Shown here: positions 10,494 to 21,717 of the stretch, one piece after another
Position numbering within the stretch: position 1 is the stretch's first letter
Layout of the letters: every line of letters starts with the position of its first letter
Assembly: GCA_949358305.1 (NCBI GenBank)
Contig: OX442319.1
Span: forward strand, 9,548,001-9,612,000
Source: Strigamia acuminata
Taxonomy: Eukaryota > Arthropoda > Chilopoda > Geophilomorpha > Linotaeniidae
Direction: 5' to 3'
DNA: 64,000 nt
The notes under the pieces: generated by a model
What the model saw: only the letters and a program-made list of their open reading frames with translations
Told to the model about the DNA's origin: nothing
Database searches by the model: none
Translations under genes and position numbers: made by a program

Positions 10494-11273
10494 ATGAAGC
10501 TTCCATTTCTTTGCCTGACTATCCTACTTTGTAGCGAGTACATACAATGCTACAAATGGCTCTATTTGTTTCCATTAGCATCAGAAAGCCACATGTACCT
10601 CTTAGATGCTCTAATCACCGATTTCGCCCGGGAAGATCACCAAGTCACCGTAGTTTCCACACTCTCCTACTGGCAACGGATCAAGAACGTGAAAGAAATA
10701 ATCGTGGAACAGCCAATGGACTTCCGATCACCCGAAATTCAAAAATACATGTTTAACGTGATCGGTCTTCATCCATTAGTAGTGATGTTTTCCTTCCCAG
10801 CGTTCACACGTCCGATTTGCAAGAGTTTTCTTCAAAATCCCGACGTCAACAAGTTGCTCGAACAAGGCAAACAGTTCGATGTAGTCTTCGTGAGTGGATT
10901 TGTCAACGAATGTGCATTGGGAGTTGCTCCTCTACTCGGTAAACAAGTTATTCATCACAGTGGCGGCTCCCTGCTTCCATGGAACGGAATATTCGTACCT
11001 CAACCACCATCGTACGTGCCTCACATCCTACCTTTGTACACTTCCCAAATGGATTTATTGCAGCGATTATACGACGGAGCTACAAGTGTGAGCACTAACT
11101 TTCTTTACGATTACTACGTGCTACGTGCATTTCAAGCGGAAATAGCCAAACGCATTCCTCAAAATCCATCTATTGTTGATGGAATGTTCCGCATTCCAAT
11201 TCTGTCTATGTTAATTTGTAAAAATGCCGATTACAGCGCCACCTGTTTTACGTGGAGTGTTTGTATTCCATAG
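10494..11273 (+). pseudogene. Truncated UDP-glycosyltransferase, N-terminal half
   Basis: The frame codes for a UGT signal peptide (MKLPFLCLTILLC) and acceptor-binding half, including the SH motif and the FVPQPPSYVPH block. Homology stops after QNPSI, at about residue 230. A 29-residue unrelated tail ending in FTWSVCIP follows, then a stop. The donor-binding signature, membrane helix and KKXX tail are absent, so transferase activity is not expected. The copy at 21718-22533 breaks at the same codon, so truncation came before the inverted duplication. The frame has stayed open, so a short secreted or lumenal protein cannot be excluded. Confidence 0.85.
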
Positions 11274-11567
11274 CACAACTGCGCCACCTGTCGGTCAAAT
11301 CATTTCGTAATATTTTCTTGCATCATATTTTCCTGTTTATTTCAACTGTTATTTTTAGTTGTTGTCGTGCAGGCAGTTACTTTACTAAACATACTATTTT
11401 CCTCACTTTGGTGAATAAATAAAATTTGAAATAATTAATATTTAAGAAAAACATGAATAAAAAATCTTAATTTAATAAACTTTTGTATTTATTTCGCTAT
11501 AAATCACTTCACATGGCGACAAGTGACAAGTTTTCCTTTTAATTGAAACAAATCACACAACTTTGGC

Positions 11568-12512
11568 TTAAAACTTCTCACTCTCACTTTTCAGATCATT
11601 TTCCCTCTCCACAAGCTCACTTATCGTATCCAAAAACCTCTGCTTCAAAGCCTGATTCTTCACACTCCTAACAACCGACTCGAATGTTTTCTTTTTCGCT
11701 CGCACCTTCGCAAGCTGTTCCTTTATCTCCCCCCTTTGTTTCCCCAAAACATCAACCTCATCCTCCACTCCCAATTCCGCCATTTGCAACTCCGCCTCTT
11801 CCGTATAACCACTTCCGGTAAACGACTGACTCTCATCTTCATTATCCTCACTCGTATCGATGAACTTAGCAATCTCGTCGTCAGACGAGCTGCTAACCTC
11901 GCCGAAAATGTCAAATTCCGTCGGAAGCTTCCGTTTTCCGCCGCCCACCGGGACCACCGGCTCCTCTAGCACCTCCCAACGCACACTCGCAGCCATTTGG
12001 TCCATACTGAGCAACCTCATGACCTCGTTTTCGGTATCGTCCACCTTGTTTTTCCCTCCAAACTTTCTCAAAGTTTTCCGGAAGCGCCTTTTCCGGACAT
12101 TTTTCAAAGGTTTCGTTACCCCGTGCGCGTGCAGGAAGGTTTCGGTTTTGTCCGGGCTGTGGTTTTCTCCTTCGCTGCTGTCCGACGTTTCGTGCGTACA
12201 ACGCAGGATTTGGCTGATGTCTGCGACTTTGTAGAATAGTTTCCTGTCGGTTGTTTTCAGCGATTCGCAAATGCACGGCAAATCTTCGAATCTCGCGCCT
12301 AAAGTCCAACTGTCGAATCTGACCACCGCGTGGCGCATGTCGGGCTTGACGTCTATCATGAGGCGCTCTTCGATGTTTGAATTGGACGACTTGAGCGCTT
12401 TTCCCAGTATCTCGGCTTGCTCCGCGGGTAATCTGAGTATAAACTGGTCTTCCAACTCGACTGGGGCGTTCACTCGGAGTTTATTCACCGTTGGATTCAT
12501 TTTGGCGGACAT
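11568..12512 (-). CDS. Taf7: TAF7-like TFIID subunit, intronless, left copy
   Basis: A 314-residue protein with the TAFII55/TAF7 N-terminal domain (ELEDQFILRLP, then RFEDLPCICESLKTTDRK and FYKVADISQILRC). It is followed by a basic patch (RKRRFRKTLRK), an acidic Ser/Glu/Asp region and a C-terminal coiled coil. TAF7 is a TFIID subunit that restrains TAF1 acetyltransferase during Pol II initiation. The start is MSAK at 12512; a TATATAAA box on the minus strand at 12598-12591 lies about 80 nt upstream. It has no introns, so it is probably an old retrocopy. It is nearly identical to the copy at 20468-21406 in opposite orientation, and its tail is two residues longer in the acidic region. Confidence 0.92.
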   Translation of the reverse strand: MSAKMNPTVNKLRVNAPVELEDQFILRLPAEQAEILGKALKSSNSNIEERLMIDVKPDMRHAVVRFDSWTLGARFEDLPCICESLKTTDRKLFYKVADISQILRCTHETSDSSEGENHSPDKTETFLHAHGVTKPLKNVRKRRFRKTLRKFGGKNKVDDTENEVMRLLSMDQMAASVRWEVLEEPVVPVGGGKRKLPTEFDIFGEVSSSSDDEIAKFIDTSEDNEDESQSFTGSGYTEEAELQMAELGVEDEVDVLGKQRGEIKEQLAKVRAKKKTFESVVRSVKNQALKQRFLDTISELVERENDLKSESEKF

Positions 12513-12599
12513 TTTCGATAGAGAAAGCGCACAAGCCATCTGCACAGTGAAAGGTAAACAGCTTTTATAAGAATAAAGAATAAAAGTTCATTTATATAT

Positions 12600-13542
12600 C
12601 GCTTTATTTAGTGGAATTGACGTTTCGTCTCAGAAACGTTCAACACACCATTTGTGTAATACGTTGTAACTACATAACACTGACGTTTGAAGTTTAAACA
12701 AATATTTTGATTTCTCCGGAATGTCTTTTTTTTTTTGTTTCCGAGTGTTTCGGGCGACATACACAAGTTGAAATACGAAGAATTTCTCAACGAAACGCAA
12801 AAATAGTAGTAATTTTTTCTCAAAAATGATAATTTTAGATTTAAAATAGTTTACAGGCAAAAAAAGACAATTCACGGAATACAAAATGTAATTTATGTTT
12901 TAGAATTGAAATATTTGTTCAAACTGCTTTTTATCCGCTCAAAAATAGATAAATTTAAAAGCAGCTAAAACAAATTGACTTCATTCGTATAAATGCATGA
13001 AATTTGTAATTGCTTTTCTAGGTTACCGACTAAATCGACAAGACCAATGAAAACCTTGATGAATTGAAATGACCCAATAATTGCAGCCATAACGGACTGT
13101 GTAGCCCGACCAAAAACACCTGAAACACATTAAAAACACTAGGCTTGACAGCGTGGACACAGATACACGTCATTCAACACGTGGTTAGTGCTTGAAAACC
13201 GCATCTTTATCTTTATCAAACAAATCAAACCCATTAAATCACGTTGTTCTTGTTCTTATGATAAAGTGCGGGCGCATTGAGAAGATAGACGTTATTTACT
13301 GCTCCAATGGTTGGATCATAGATAAACCACTGTGCTTGAAATTCAAACTACAATTTATTTTATTATCTCAAAATATTATTTTACAAATTATTGAAATTGA
13401 AATTAATGAAAGTTAGGTCATTTAGGTGCAATATCCTACGAATTTTCCACTTGGAACAATTTCTACATTGGTTAAATCATTTTCTTAGCTTGCAACGATT
13501 GGAAATGTCAAATGTACAGTATACATTATAATTTGACAAATA
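12600..13542. other. Intergenic region
   Basis: No gene is recognised. The first 60 or so bases are the duplicated TAF7 upstream sequence. The rest is AT-rich with short spurious frames. Confidence 0.5.
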
Positions 13543-14371
13543 TTAATTGCTGCCACGTTTGACAACGATAAGAACTGCATCAGCGAGTTGGATTGCCGCC
13601 AAAATAATACAAAAAGACTGAAATGGAAATAAATTGAAAGGTGTTAGTGGAGGACCGGGGACCGGGGAAGCTTGAGAAACGGCCATTTTGGTGACCACCT
13701 TGTTTTCCAGACAATTACCAGTTGAGTATCCATTTGTTAATTGCTAAATACATCTAACTAATACATTATGTATGTGTCCGTAAATGAATAACCAACGAGC
13801 CTCGCTAGGTCAACCAGGTTAAAGATTTAAATGCAATGAAAAAGTAACTCGCTCACTCACCCCAGATGCTGCACAGCCGTCATAAGACCAGGGTAGAACC
13901 TTGAGTTCTCTGTATCCTTCTATTATCATACTTCCAATGGCTAAATTGAAAATTGCATGCAAAATATTAACAAAGAGTTCCTGTATTCAAGAAAAGAGAA
14001 CAATTAAATGCTGAGATTGTACAATGAACAAATGAACTGCTATATACCATGAAGAGTAATTTGCCAGGTTTGTTTTCATCAAATATGTACGAAATAATGA
14101 AATAGAAAAGGACAAAAAAATTTAATATTCCCGGCCAAAACATGTAGAAAAATTTGCTTGATGAAACCGATGTATTGGTTTCGTGGGAAAGACACGCATA
14201 CTTGATGGTAAGGCCCAGGGTTACGATGCTCACCGCCTAAGTGATTTGAAAACGGATAGATAGATAGTCTAATGATTATAAAAACAAATACTCCGTAATA
14301 TTTAGCATATTTACAAATGATATTATTTTCATGATCCCAAGAGGACTTTTCAGCCAATCTATTCGAACCAT
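13543..14371 (-). CDS. Tetraspan MARVEL-like membrane protein, four exons
   Basis: Exons read on the minus strand are 14371-14315, 14236-14048, 13980-13861 and 13617-13543. Every intron has GT-AG borders and each exon is a whole number of codons, giving 146 residues. The first exon (MVRIDWLKSPLGIMKIISF) resembles the start of MARVEL-type proteins (Leu-Lys-x-Pro-x-Gly-x-x-Lys then a hydrophobic helix). Hydrophobic stretches occur at AVSIVTLGLTI, MFWPGILNFFVLFYFIISYI, ELFVNILHAIFNLAIGSMII and SFCIILAAIQLADAVLIVV, that is four membrane segments. The charged end VKRGSN would face the cytosol. Such proteins act in vesicle membranes or cell junctions; the specific role is unknown. It is the only intron-rich small gene in the spacer between the mirrored arms and seems single-copy here. 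Confidence 0.78.
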
Positions 14372-14589
14372 TTTCAATGAAAGTCAATTAATCTGCGGGT
14401 TGTTCCTATAGTAAATTAATAAATTTACATTTATCGATTAAATTCATTACAAAACAAATTTAATGTGTGGGAAAGCAAAACATATCCCGTCACAGAACTA
14501 CCGTACTTAAAACTATTTAAACAATACTCGAGCTTTATTGTATCTCTCCCGTTCCCGTTCGTTATCCCACTAAGATATACACAACTGTA

Positions 14590-14990
14590 TCAATTGCGAT
14601 TTTCTTAAAAAAATTTAGTACAAAAGATTTGAGGAGTAGTCATATTTAGACTTAATAAATGTTGCTGTACAAGTTTACAATTGGAAATTTCTGTCTATCT
14701 CTAATGGCTTCCAAGATAATTTTCCAACGGCCATGATGGAACATCCCAAGGTCAAATTTTGGGTCACCGAAGATTTGAGGAGTAGTCATATTTAGACTTA
14801 ATAAATGTTGCTGTACAAGTTTACAATTGGAAATTTCTGTCTATCTCTAATGGCTTCCAAGATAATTTTCCAACGACCTTGATGGAACATCCCAAGGTCA
14901 AATTTTGGGTCACCGAAAAATTGTCCCGCCCTACTTTAATACTTTACCATCATCGGATTAAGTGAATTGTCAGCACTTATCCAAGTGAAT
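14590..14990. repeat. Half copy of the fold-back element, with 146-bp tandem duplication
   Basis: Sequence from the GCGATTTTCTTAAAA block through the GGTCAAATTTTGGGTCACC block is homologous to the right arm of the element at 16896-17652. Inside it, 14625-14770 and 14771-14916 are near-identical direct copies, the first differing mainly at the CGGCCATGATGG position. Confidence 0.8.
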
Positions 14991-15251
14991 GTTTTTAAGT
15001 CAGAATTATGCCCAAACATATAACACAATATATTTTAAAGCTTTTCAGCTGGTCAGTGTTTATATTTCTACTTCAAAGTGCCTTTTAATTCACTAACGTT
15101 CAAATTAATAACGTTAAAAACATCAAATACGACAGTAAAAGAATTAAATCACCGAATGCACCTTATTTAAACTCCCATATCACTTTAATTATATTAGTAT
15201 TACCTACCTGTTGTAACTTCACACAAAATGGACTTCAAACGAAAGTACGCC

Positions 15252-15615
15252 TACACTCTGAACCAATACAATGTTGACCTTTTTCCCAATTGGTTGAGCC
15301 GGATTACGCCTAACTGTGGACTGTGCTCTACTACGTGGAAAAGTAGTTCTGTTTATTTTCAATGTATTTTAGTGCAAAAAATGATATAATGATGGATTTT
15401 ATTTATTTGATAATAAAATGTTTATTTTATTTGCTAAATAAGCTTTTTCCACTTTTAATCAATAGCATAGTTTGTTGGTTTTTTTTGGCAGGTGAACAAA
15501 GGTTTAGTTTTTTATTGGTTGTTTTGCCTAGTTAGATTACAATTCTGGTGTTATGGGTCACTTTCTTGTGCCGCTACACCAGTGATACGGCTAGAATTAG
15601 GTCAAAGTTGTATCT
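15252..15615. mobile_element. Unclassified insertion in a dispersed repeat
   Basis: At 10140 the sequence CGAAAGTACGCC is followed directly by TGATATTTTAATCAG. At 15240 the same two blocks are separated by about 360 bp. The inserted DNA has no recognised ends or coding capacity. Confidence 0.5.
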
Positions 15616-16039
15616 GATATTTTAATCAGCACTTATTCTGAAAAGCAATCTAATCTTATCACATTTTCTGACAGCTATCCCATGTCAAAATTGGATAATT
15701 TTACGAGTGAATTATATTTTATTATTTGTGATTTATTTTTTTATTGATTGTAGTTTTCTATTTGTCATTTACAATTCTTTATAGTTGATGGACGGGGATC
15801 AATCTTCCTCATATGTTAATCCTTTAATTGAGGGTTTTTCCTTAGTTTATTAAACTCCAGTTTTCTTGGAATTCAAAATTGGTCATCTATTCAAGACCCA
15901 TCTTCTTTGCTTTAAGAACAACTATGTCGTACCTGCAGCTAAAATGTCAACTATCATTCTATATTGCGCGCGAGATAGTTTGCTTTAGCTAATCAAGTGA
16001 ACTTTGAAAAGAGATAAAAATGAAAGAGTCGAGGGTTTC

Positions 16040-16800
16040 TCAAGACATTGACATTTATTACCAATAAATGTGACTAAAAATTAAACAAATACCAAGCCAA
16101 CAAATGGCTAAATTACTACAAGATAAACTATACAATGTTTTGGTCTGTAACCCTAAAATAATATCAAGTCTTTCTTCCTTCCGGAAATAATGATTCGTGA
16201 CTTCCTTATTTCTAGAATTAACAGATGTCATCTTGTGACCGTCAGGCCACCCAGGGTGACCTACGTCACTGCCACACACCGCCTTAAGGCCCCAAGATCA
16301 CCCCCTCATTGGGTAAAGTGATCTAGCCTGGGGGAGGAGGGAGCTGAGTGGTGTGGGGAGGCGATGCAGAGAGAGAGAATGCTGACACCGACCAAGACGA
16401 TCGTGTGTTGAGAGTCTGAGGAGTTATAGTTATCAAGGGGACAGGACGTGTCCCGGCTGAGGGACTCTGCATTCCTTCCCATTCACCACAGAGACGCTCA
16501 GCACTATGGTGGAGTCCATAGTGCAGCCTCCATGAGTGGCTACTGCGGGTCGTAGGTGAGTACGACATGAATGTAATGTTGAACCGACCACATCACCCAT
16601 TGGGCTCACGCCCAGTGTGTGACGGGTCGGTTGCCGGTACGGTGTGCCTTCGTGGCACCCCTGCAACGGGTAACGGGATTCCCTATACCCCTAGATAACA
16701 TAATAAAGGCCAACCAACCAATATTAGGGAGTCTCCGTTATTTTACGTGAGTATGCGTCTTCAGTGTCTTCAGTCCCCTGATTGCACTAGCGGAGACCAT
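16040..16800. mobile_element. GC-richer segment, possible 5'-truncated non-LTR element
   Basis: The composition differs sharply from the flanks, with hairpin-like motifs such as GGTGTGCCTTCGTGGCACCC and an ending that includes AATAAAGG. The style resembles 3' regions of R1-type non-LTR elements, but I see no reverse transcriptase fragment. The assignment is an inference. Confidence 0.3.
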
Positions 16801-16895
16801 ACCAGTCACAATCTAGATCGGTCTGATTTATAAATCTTGATTTATACCAAATACATTGTTATTTCGAATCTAGGAGATATATAGATAAGTATATA

Positions 16896-17652
16896 CAGGG
16901 TGGAACAAAAGTCTGGTTCCCTACTAAATATTTCTGAAAGTGGTAACAATGCATCTAAATCAATGATGGCAAAGTATTAAAGTTGGGTGGGGCAATCTTT
17001 TGGTGACCCAAAATTTGACCTTGGGACGTTCCTTCAAGGTCATTTGAAAATTATCTCGGAAACCGTTAGAGATAGACAGAAATTTCCAATTGTAAACTTG
17101 TAGACCATCATTTGTTTAGTCTAAAAATGACTAATTCTCAAATCTTTTGTACTAAAAGATTTTAAGAAAATCGCAATTGAAAAAGTAGACACAAGTCCAA
17201 GAATAACATGGCCAAAATTTGGAAAAGTGTCAAAAATGTGCTGATTAGATGTAAAATGACCGAAAAAATCGATTCCCCTGGTTGGAATTTGCATATCTGG
17301 CACCGTTGCAGAGGTATGGGTAGAAAACTGAATTTTTTTATGACTTTTTCTTTTCAAAACTACTTTTTTAATTGCGATTTTCTTAAAATCTTTTAGTACA
17401 AAAGATTTCAGAATTAGTCATTTGTAGACTAAACAAATGATGCTCTACAAGTTTACAATTGGAAATTTCTGTCTATCTCTAACGGTTTCCGAGATAATTT
17501 TCAATTGACCTTGAAGGAACGTCCCAAGGTCAAATTTTGGGTCACCAAAAGATTGCCCCACCCAACTTTAATAATTTGCCATCATTGAATTAGATGCATT
17601 GTTACCACTTTCAGAAATATTTAGTAGGGAACCAGACTTTTGTTCCACCCTG
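16896..17652. mobile_element. 757-bp fold-back MITE with long inverted repeats
   Basis: It begins CAGGGTGGAACAAAAGTCTG and ends with its reverse complement, flanked on both sides by TA, as in Tc1/mariner-type elements. The inverted arms extend about 280 bp each (roughly 16896-17180 and 17365-17652) around a central unique stretch. It has no transposase. A half copy lies at 14590-14990. Confidence 0.85.
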
Positions 17653-18263
17653 TATATTTATATATTTCTTTATCTTAACTTGAATTTGGCGCTATTTACG
17701 AACAGCGCCATTTATTGACAAAATTAGCATTTTATTTACTAAGAATACGTCACACAACTGTTACCTTTGCTTTACGCCAGTGTGGTTATGTCGCCTTTCA
17801 GTTCTCAAAAACTACATCACATTTGTACTCAGGAACTTTAGAACTCATTGCTAAATTTGAATCAACTTAATTTTATTCAAATTTAACATCACACTTAAAT
17901 GTGATGTTTTTAAGTCAGAATGATCTTATCACATTTTCTGACTTATTATTTGACACTTAAATTATTTAAAATAAATAAACCATTTTTCAAATTTTGTAAA
18001 ATTCACTTTAATACTGTATTTAAATTAGCAAACATTACAAATTATTTTATTTCAATCTAAGTAACAAATAACAAAATCAAAAACAAATTCAATAAACCAA
18101 ATCTAACTAATCAAACATGTCATTTATCAGTTGTCAATTGTAACTTTAAAGACTTTATCTACATTTAATTTCATTTTTTGACCATTGGACTTAAAATCAC
18201 ACGTACACACCACAATATCAATCCACACTGATAAACCATTTCTCACCACCCCGATATTCCACC
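17653..18263. other. UGT upstream region
   Basis: No gene. About 17930-18263 matches the upstream sequences of the two truncated UGTs, including TCATTTATCAGTTGTCAATT and the CCCCGATATTCCACC leader before the ATG. Confidence 0.6.
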
Positions 18264-19918
18264 ATGAAGCTTCTATTCCTTTGCCTGACTCTCCTACTTT
18301 GTAGCGAGTACACACAATGCTACAAATTTCTCTACATGTTTCCATTCGCATCAAAAAGCCACAAGAACATCTTCGACCCTCTGATCACCGAACTCGCCCG
18401 AAAGGACCACCAAGTCACCGTCGTCTCCGCACTCTCCTTCTCGCAACCGATCAAGAACGTCAAAGAAATAATCCTCGAACAACCAATGGATTTCCAATCG
18501 CTCGAAGTTCAAAAATACATGTTCAACATGATCGGTCATCATCCATTACTAATGATGTTTTCCTTCCCAGCGTTCACACTTCCGATTTGCAAGAGTTTCC
18601 TCCAAAACCCCCACGTCAAGACCTTGCTCGAACAAGGTAAACAGTTCGACGCCGTCATCGTGAGTGGATTTGTCAACGAATGTGCATTGGGAGTCGCTCC
18701 ATTACTCGGTAAAAACGTCATTTCACACAGTCCCGGCTTCCTGATTCCATGGAACGGAATATTCGTACCTCAACCACCGTCGTACGTGCCTTACATCCTA
18801 CTTCCGTACACTTCCAAAATGAATTTCTTCCAGCGACTAAACAACCTCGTTACAAGCGTGTGCACTAACTTGCTATACGATTACTACATCATCCCTAAAT
18901 TTCAAGCGGAAATAGCCCAACACATTCCCCAAAATCCATCCATTTTTGAAGCCAGACGACTCGTGAGTTTGCACTTGACCTCCGCCGACCCGGTGCTGAT
19001 CAGTCCGAGACCTTCGATGCCAAACATCGTCGCCGTTGGAGGAATTCATTGCAGGAAAGCCAACCCACTGCCCAAAGAATTGGAGGACTTTGTCCAAGGT
19101 TCCGGCGATGACGGATTTATCTACTTCAGTCTGGGATCGAACGCGCAGTCTCGGTTTTTGCCGGACAAAGTCAAAGCATCTTTATTGGCGGCGTTTTCGA
19201 AACTCAAGCAGAAAATCGTTTGGAAGTACGAAGAGGAATTGAAGAATGTACCAACTAACGTCAAGGTGTTGAAATGGGCGCCACAACAGGACATTCTAGG
19301 TATTAGAATGATATAATACACCCATAACAATCTCTAAATTGATTTATTTTTGTTATAGGGCATCCTAAAATACGGGGATTTATAACCCATGGAGGACTTT
19401 TGAGTTTACAAGAGACCGTGTACAATGCTGTGCCGGTTGTTGCTGTTCCTTTGATGGGCGATCAGCATGGCAATGTTGCCCGAGTGGAGGAATTGAAAAT
19501 CGGTCGTAAGGTGGATTTTGGTAATATTTCTGAAGTCAGTATACTCGAAGCAGTTAATGAAATACTAAAAGAAAGGTAGAATTATAATTATTTAGTGTGT
19601 TGAGTTTTTATTATTATTTTTGGTTGCAGTTATAAAGAAAATGTTAAGAAGTATTCGGTGATATTTCGTGATCGGTACCAACAGCCACTGGAGCAGGCGG
19701 TTTATTGGGTGGAATATGTGGTTAGACACGACGGTGCAAATAGTTTAAGAAGTGCTGGAGAGGAGTTGAATTTTTTCCAGTATTTTTTGATAGATGTTAT
19801 TGCGTTTGTTTTGGTTATTTTGGTGTCTGTGTTAGTTGGTTTTGTATTTGTGGTAAAATTGGTTTGTAAGAAATTTTGCAAGAAGTCTAAAATAGTTGTG
19901 GAGAAAAAACAACAATAG
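18264..19918 (+). CDS. UDP-glycosyltransferase, complete, three exons
   Basis: Exons 18264-19299, 19359-19575 and 19630-19918 have GT-AG introns of about 55-60 nt and the same phases as the UGT at 1634-3301, giving 513 residues. The signal peptide is MKLLFLCLTLLLC, and a SH motif is present in the N-terminal acceptor domain. The donor-binding signature crosses the first intron (KWAPQQDILG, then HPKIRGFITHGG and GDQHGN). A C-terminal transmembrane segment is followed by a Lys-rich tail ending KKQQ (KKXX ER retrieval). It acts in the ER membrane on UDP-sugars and unknown small acceptors. The N-terminal half is closer to the truncated copies (NPSI, FVPQPPSYVP) and the C-terminal half is almost identical to the UGT at 1634-3301. 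Confidence 0.94.
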
Positions 19919-19987
19919 ATTTGGACTTGCTGTTGAATAAAATCAATTGATGTTAAATGTGTTTGTAAATGAGAAAAATAATTGTTT

Positions 19988-20337
19988 CGCATTTTAGGCC
20001 AAAAAAATCACATTTTAGACCAAAAAAATCACGTTTTAGACCAAAAAAATCACATTTTAGGCCAAAAATCACATTTTAGACCAAACAATCACACTTTAGG
20101 CCAAAAAAATCACATTTTAGGCCAAAAATTTATATTTTAGGCCAAAAAATTATATTTTAGGCCAAAAAATTATATTTTAGGCCAAAAAATTATATTTTAG
20201 GCCAAAAAATCACATTATAGGCGCAAAAAAATGACACTTTAGGCAAAAAAAATCACACTTTAGGCCAAAAAATTATATTTTAGCCCAAAAAATCACATTA
20301 TAGGCGCAAAAAAATCACATTTTAGACCAAAAAAAAG
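19988..20337. repeat. Short tandem repeat, about 18-bp unit
   Basis: About twenty copies of a unit close to TTTTAGGCCAAAAAATCACA, with TATATT and GACC variants, fill the space between the UGT stop and the TAF7 promoter. Confidence 0.85.
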
Positions 20338-20391
20338 GTCATTGATCAGTGTGACGTAGTTACAACGTATTGCAGACGCTAAATAAAGCGG

Positions 20392-20399
20392 TATATAAA
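20392..20399 (+). promoter_or_regulatory. TATA box of right TAF7-like gene
   Basis: TATATAAA about 70 nt before the ATG at 20468. The surrounding TAAATAAAGCGGTATATAAATG is conserved in the left copy (minus strand around 12591-12612). Confidence 0.65.
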
Positions 20400-20467
20400 T
20401 GAAGTTTTATTCGTCAATCAGTTTATCTTGCACTGTGCAGACCACTTGTTCGCTTTCTCTATCGAAA

Positions 20468-21406
20468 ATGTCCGCCAAAACGAATCCAATGGTTAATAAA
20501 CTCCGAGTGAACGCCCCAGTCGAGTTGGAAGACCAGTTTATACTCAGATTACCCGCGGAGCAAGCCGAGATACTGGGAAAAGCGCTCAAGTCGTCCAATT
20601 CAAACGTCGAAGAGCGCCTCATGATAGACGTCAAGCCCGACATGCGCCACGCGGTGGTCAGATTCGACAGTTGGACTTTAGGCGCGAGATTCGAAGATTT
20701 GCCGTGCATTTGCGAATCGCTGAAAACCACCGACAGGAAACTATTCTACAAAGTCGCAGACATCAGCCAAATCCTGCGTTGTACGCACGAAACGTCGGAC
20801 AGCAGCGAAGGAGAAAACCACAGCCCGGACAAAACCGAAACCTTCCTGCACGCGCACGGGGTAACGAAACCTTTGAAAAATGTCCGAAAAAAGCGCTTCC
20901 GGAAAACGTTGAGAAAGATTGGAGGGGAAAACGAAGTGATCGATACCGAAAACGAGGTCAGGAGGTTGATCAGTATGGACCAAATGGCTGCGAGTGTGCG
21001 TTGGGAGGTGGTAGAGGAGCCGGAGGTCCCGGTGGGCGGCGGAAAACGGAAGATTCCGACGGAATTTGACATTTTCGGCGAGGTTAGCAGCTCGTCTGAC
21101 GACGAGATTGCTAAGTACATCGACACGAGTGAGGATAATGAAGATGAGAGTCAGTCGTTTGCCGGAAGTGGTTATACGGAAGAGGTGGAGTTGCAAATGG
21201 CGGAATTGGAAGTGGAGGTGGAGGTTTTGGGGAAACAAAGGGGGGAGATAAAGGAACAGCTTGCGAAGGTGCGAGCGAAAAAGAAAACATTCGAGTCGGT
21301 TGTTAGGAGTGTGAAGAATCAGGATTTGAAGCAGAGGTTTTTGGATACTATAAGCGAGCTTGTGGAGAGGGAAAATGATCTGAAAAGTGAGTGTGAGAAA
21401 CTTTGA
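20468..21406 (+). CDS. Taf7: TAF7-like TFIID subunit, intronless, right copy
   Basis: A 312-residue paralogue of the gene at 11568-12512 in opposite orientation. The TAFII55 domain is intact (ELEDQFILRLP, FEDLPCICESLKTTDRKLFYK), then a basic stretch (RKKRFRKTLRK), an acidic region and a C-terminal coiled coil. Substitutions between the copies are scattered and the frame is intact in both, which suggests both are still constrained. The start is MSAK at 20468, and the TATA box is at 20392. The product would join TFIID or replace TAF7 in a tissue-restricted form (inference). Confidence 0.92.
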   Translation: MSAKTNPMVNKLRVNAPVELEDQFILRLPAEQAEILGKALKSSNSNVEERLMIDVKPDMRHAVVRFDSWTLGARFEDLPCICESLKTTDRKLFYKVADISQILRCTHETSDSSEGENHSPDKTETFLHAHGVTKPLKNVRKKRFRKTLRKIGGENEVIDTENEVRRLISMDQMAASVRWEVVEEPEVPVGGGKRKIPTEFDIFGEVSSSSDDEIAKYIDTSEDNEDESQSFAGSGYTEEVELQMAELEVEVEVLGKQRGEIKEQLAKVRAKKKTFESVVRSVKNQDLKQRFLDTISELVERENDLKSECEKL

Positions 21407-21479
21407 GAAGTTTTGAGCGAAAGTTGTGTGATTTATTTAAATTAAAAGGAAAACTTGTCACACGACCATATGAAGTGAT

Positions 21480-21712
21480 TTATTACAGCGAAATAAATAA
21501 AAAAGTTTATTAAATTAAGATTTTTTATTCATGTTTTTCTTAAATATTAATTATTCTAATCTGATTTATTCACCAAGGTGAAGAAAATAGTATGTTTGGT
21601 ATAGTAACTGCCTGCACGACAACAACAAAAAATAACAGTTGAAATAAACGGGAAAATATTATGCAAGAAAATATTACGAATTGATTTGACCGACAGGTGG
21701 CGCAGTTGTGGA
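21480..21712. repeat. About 230-bp repeat, inner copy
   Basis: TAF7 3' flank running from the AAATAAATAAAAAAGTTTATTAAAT block to GACCGACAGGTGGCGCAG. It is matched by 22925-23141 in direct orientation and by about 11285-11510 in inverted orientation. Confidence 0.8.
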
Positions 21713-21717
21713 ATTTG

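Larger units (their letters stand above)
14372..16039. other. Repeat-derived intergenic region
   Basis: No gene is recognised. It contains a half fold-back element with a 146-bp tandem duplication (14590-14990) and the dispersed sequence also present at 10010-10205, here split by roughly 360 bp of unrelated DNA (about 15252-15612). Confidence 0.6.

Noticed and set aside
14079-14387. 102-codon minus-strand frame starting MTFIENGSN
   Set aside because: Reads through the first intron of the four-exon MARVEL-like gene in the wrong frame.
16058-16666. Minus-strand frames of 73-81 codons
   Set aside because: Short, in a compositionally odd segment that looks like mobile-element 3' sequence; no domain.
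20671-21069. 132-codon second frame inside the TAF7-like gene (also minus strand, 11911-12309)
   Set aside because: Overlaps the true frame in both copies because the sequence is duplicated; composition is Arg-rich out-of-frame translation.
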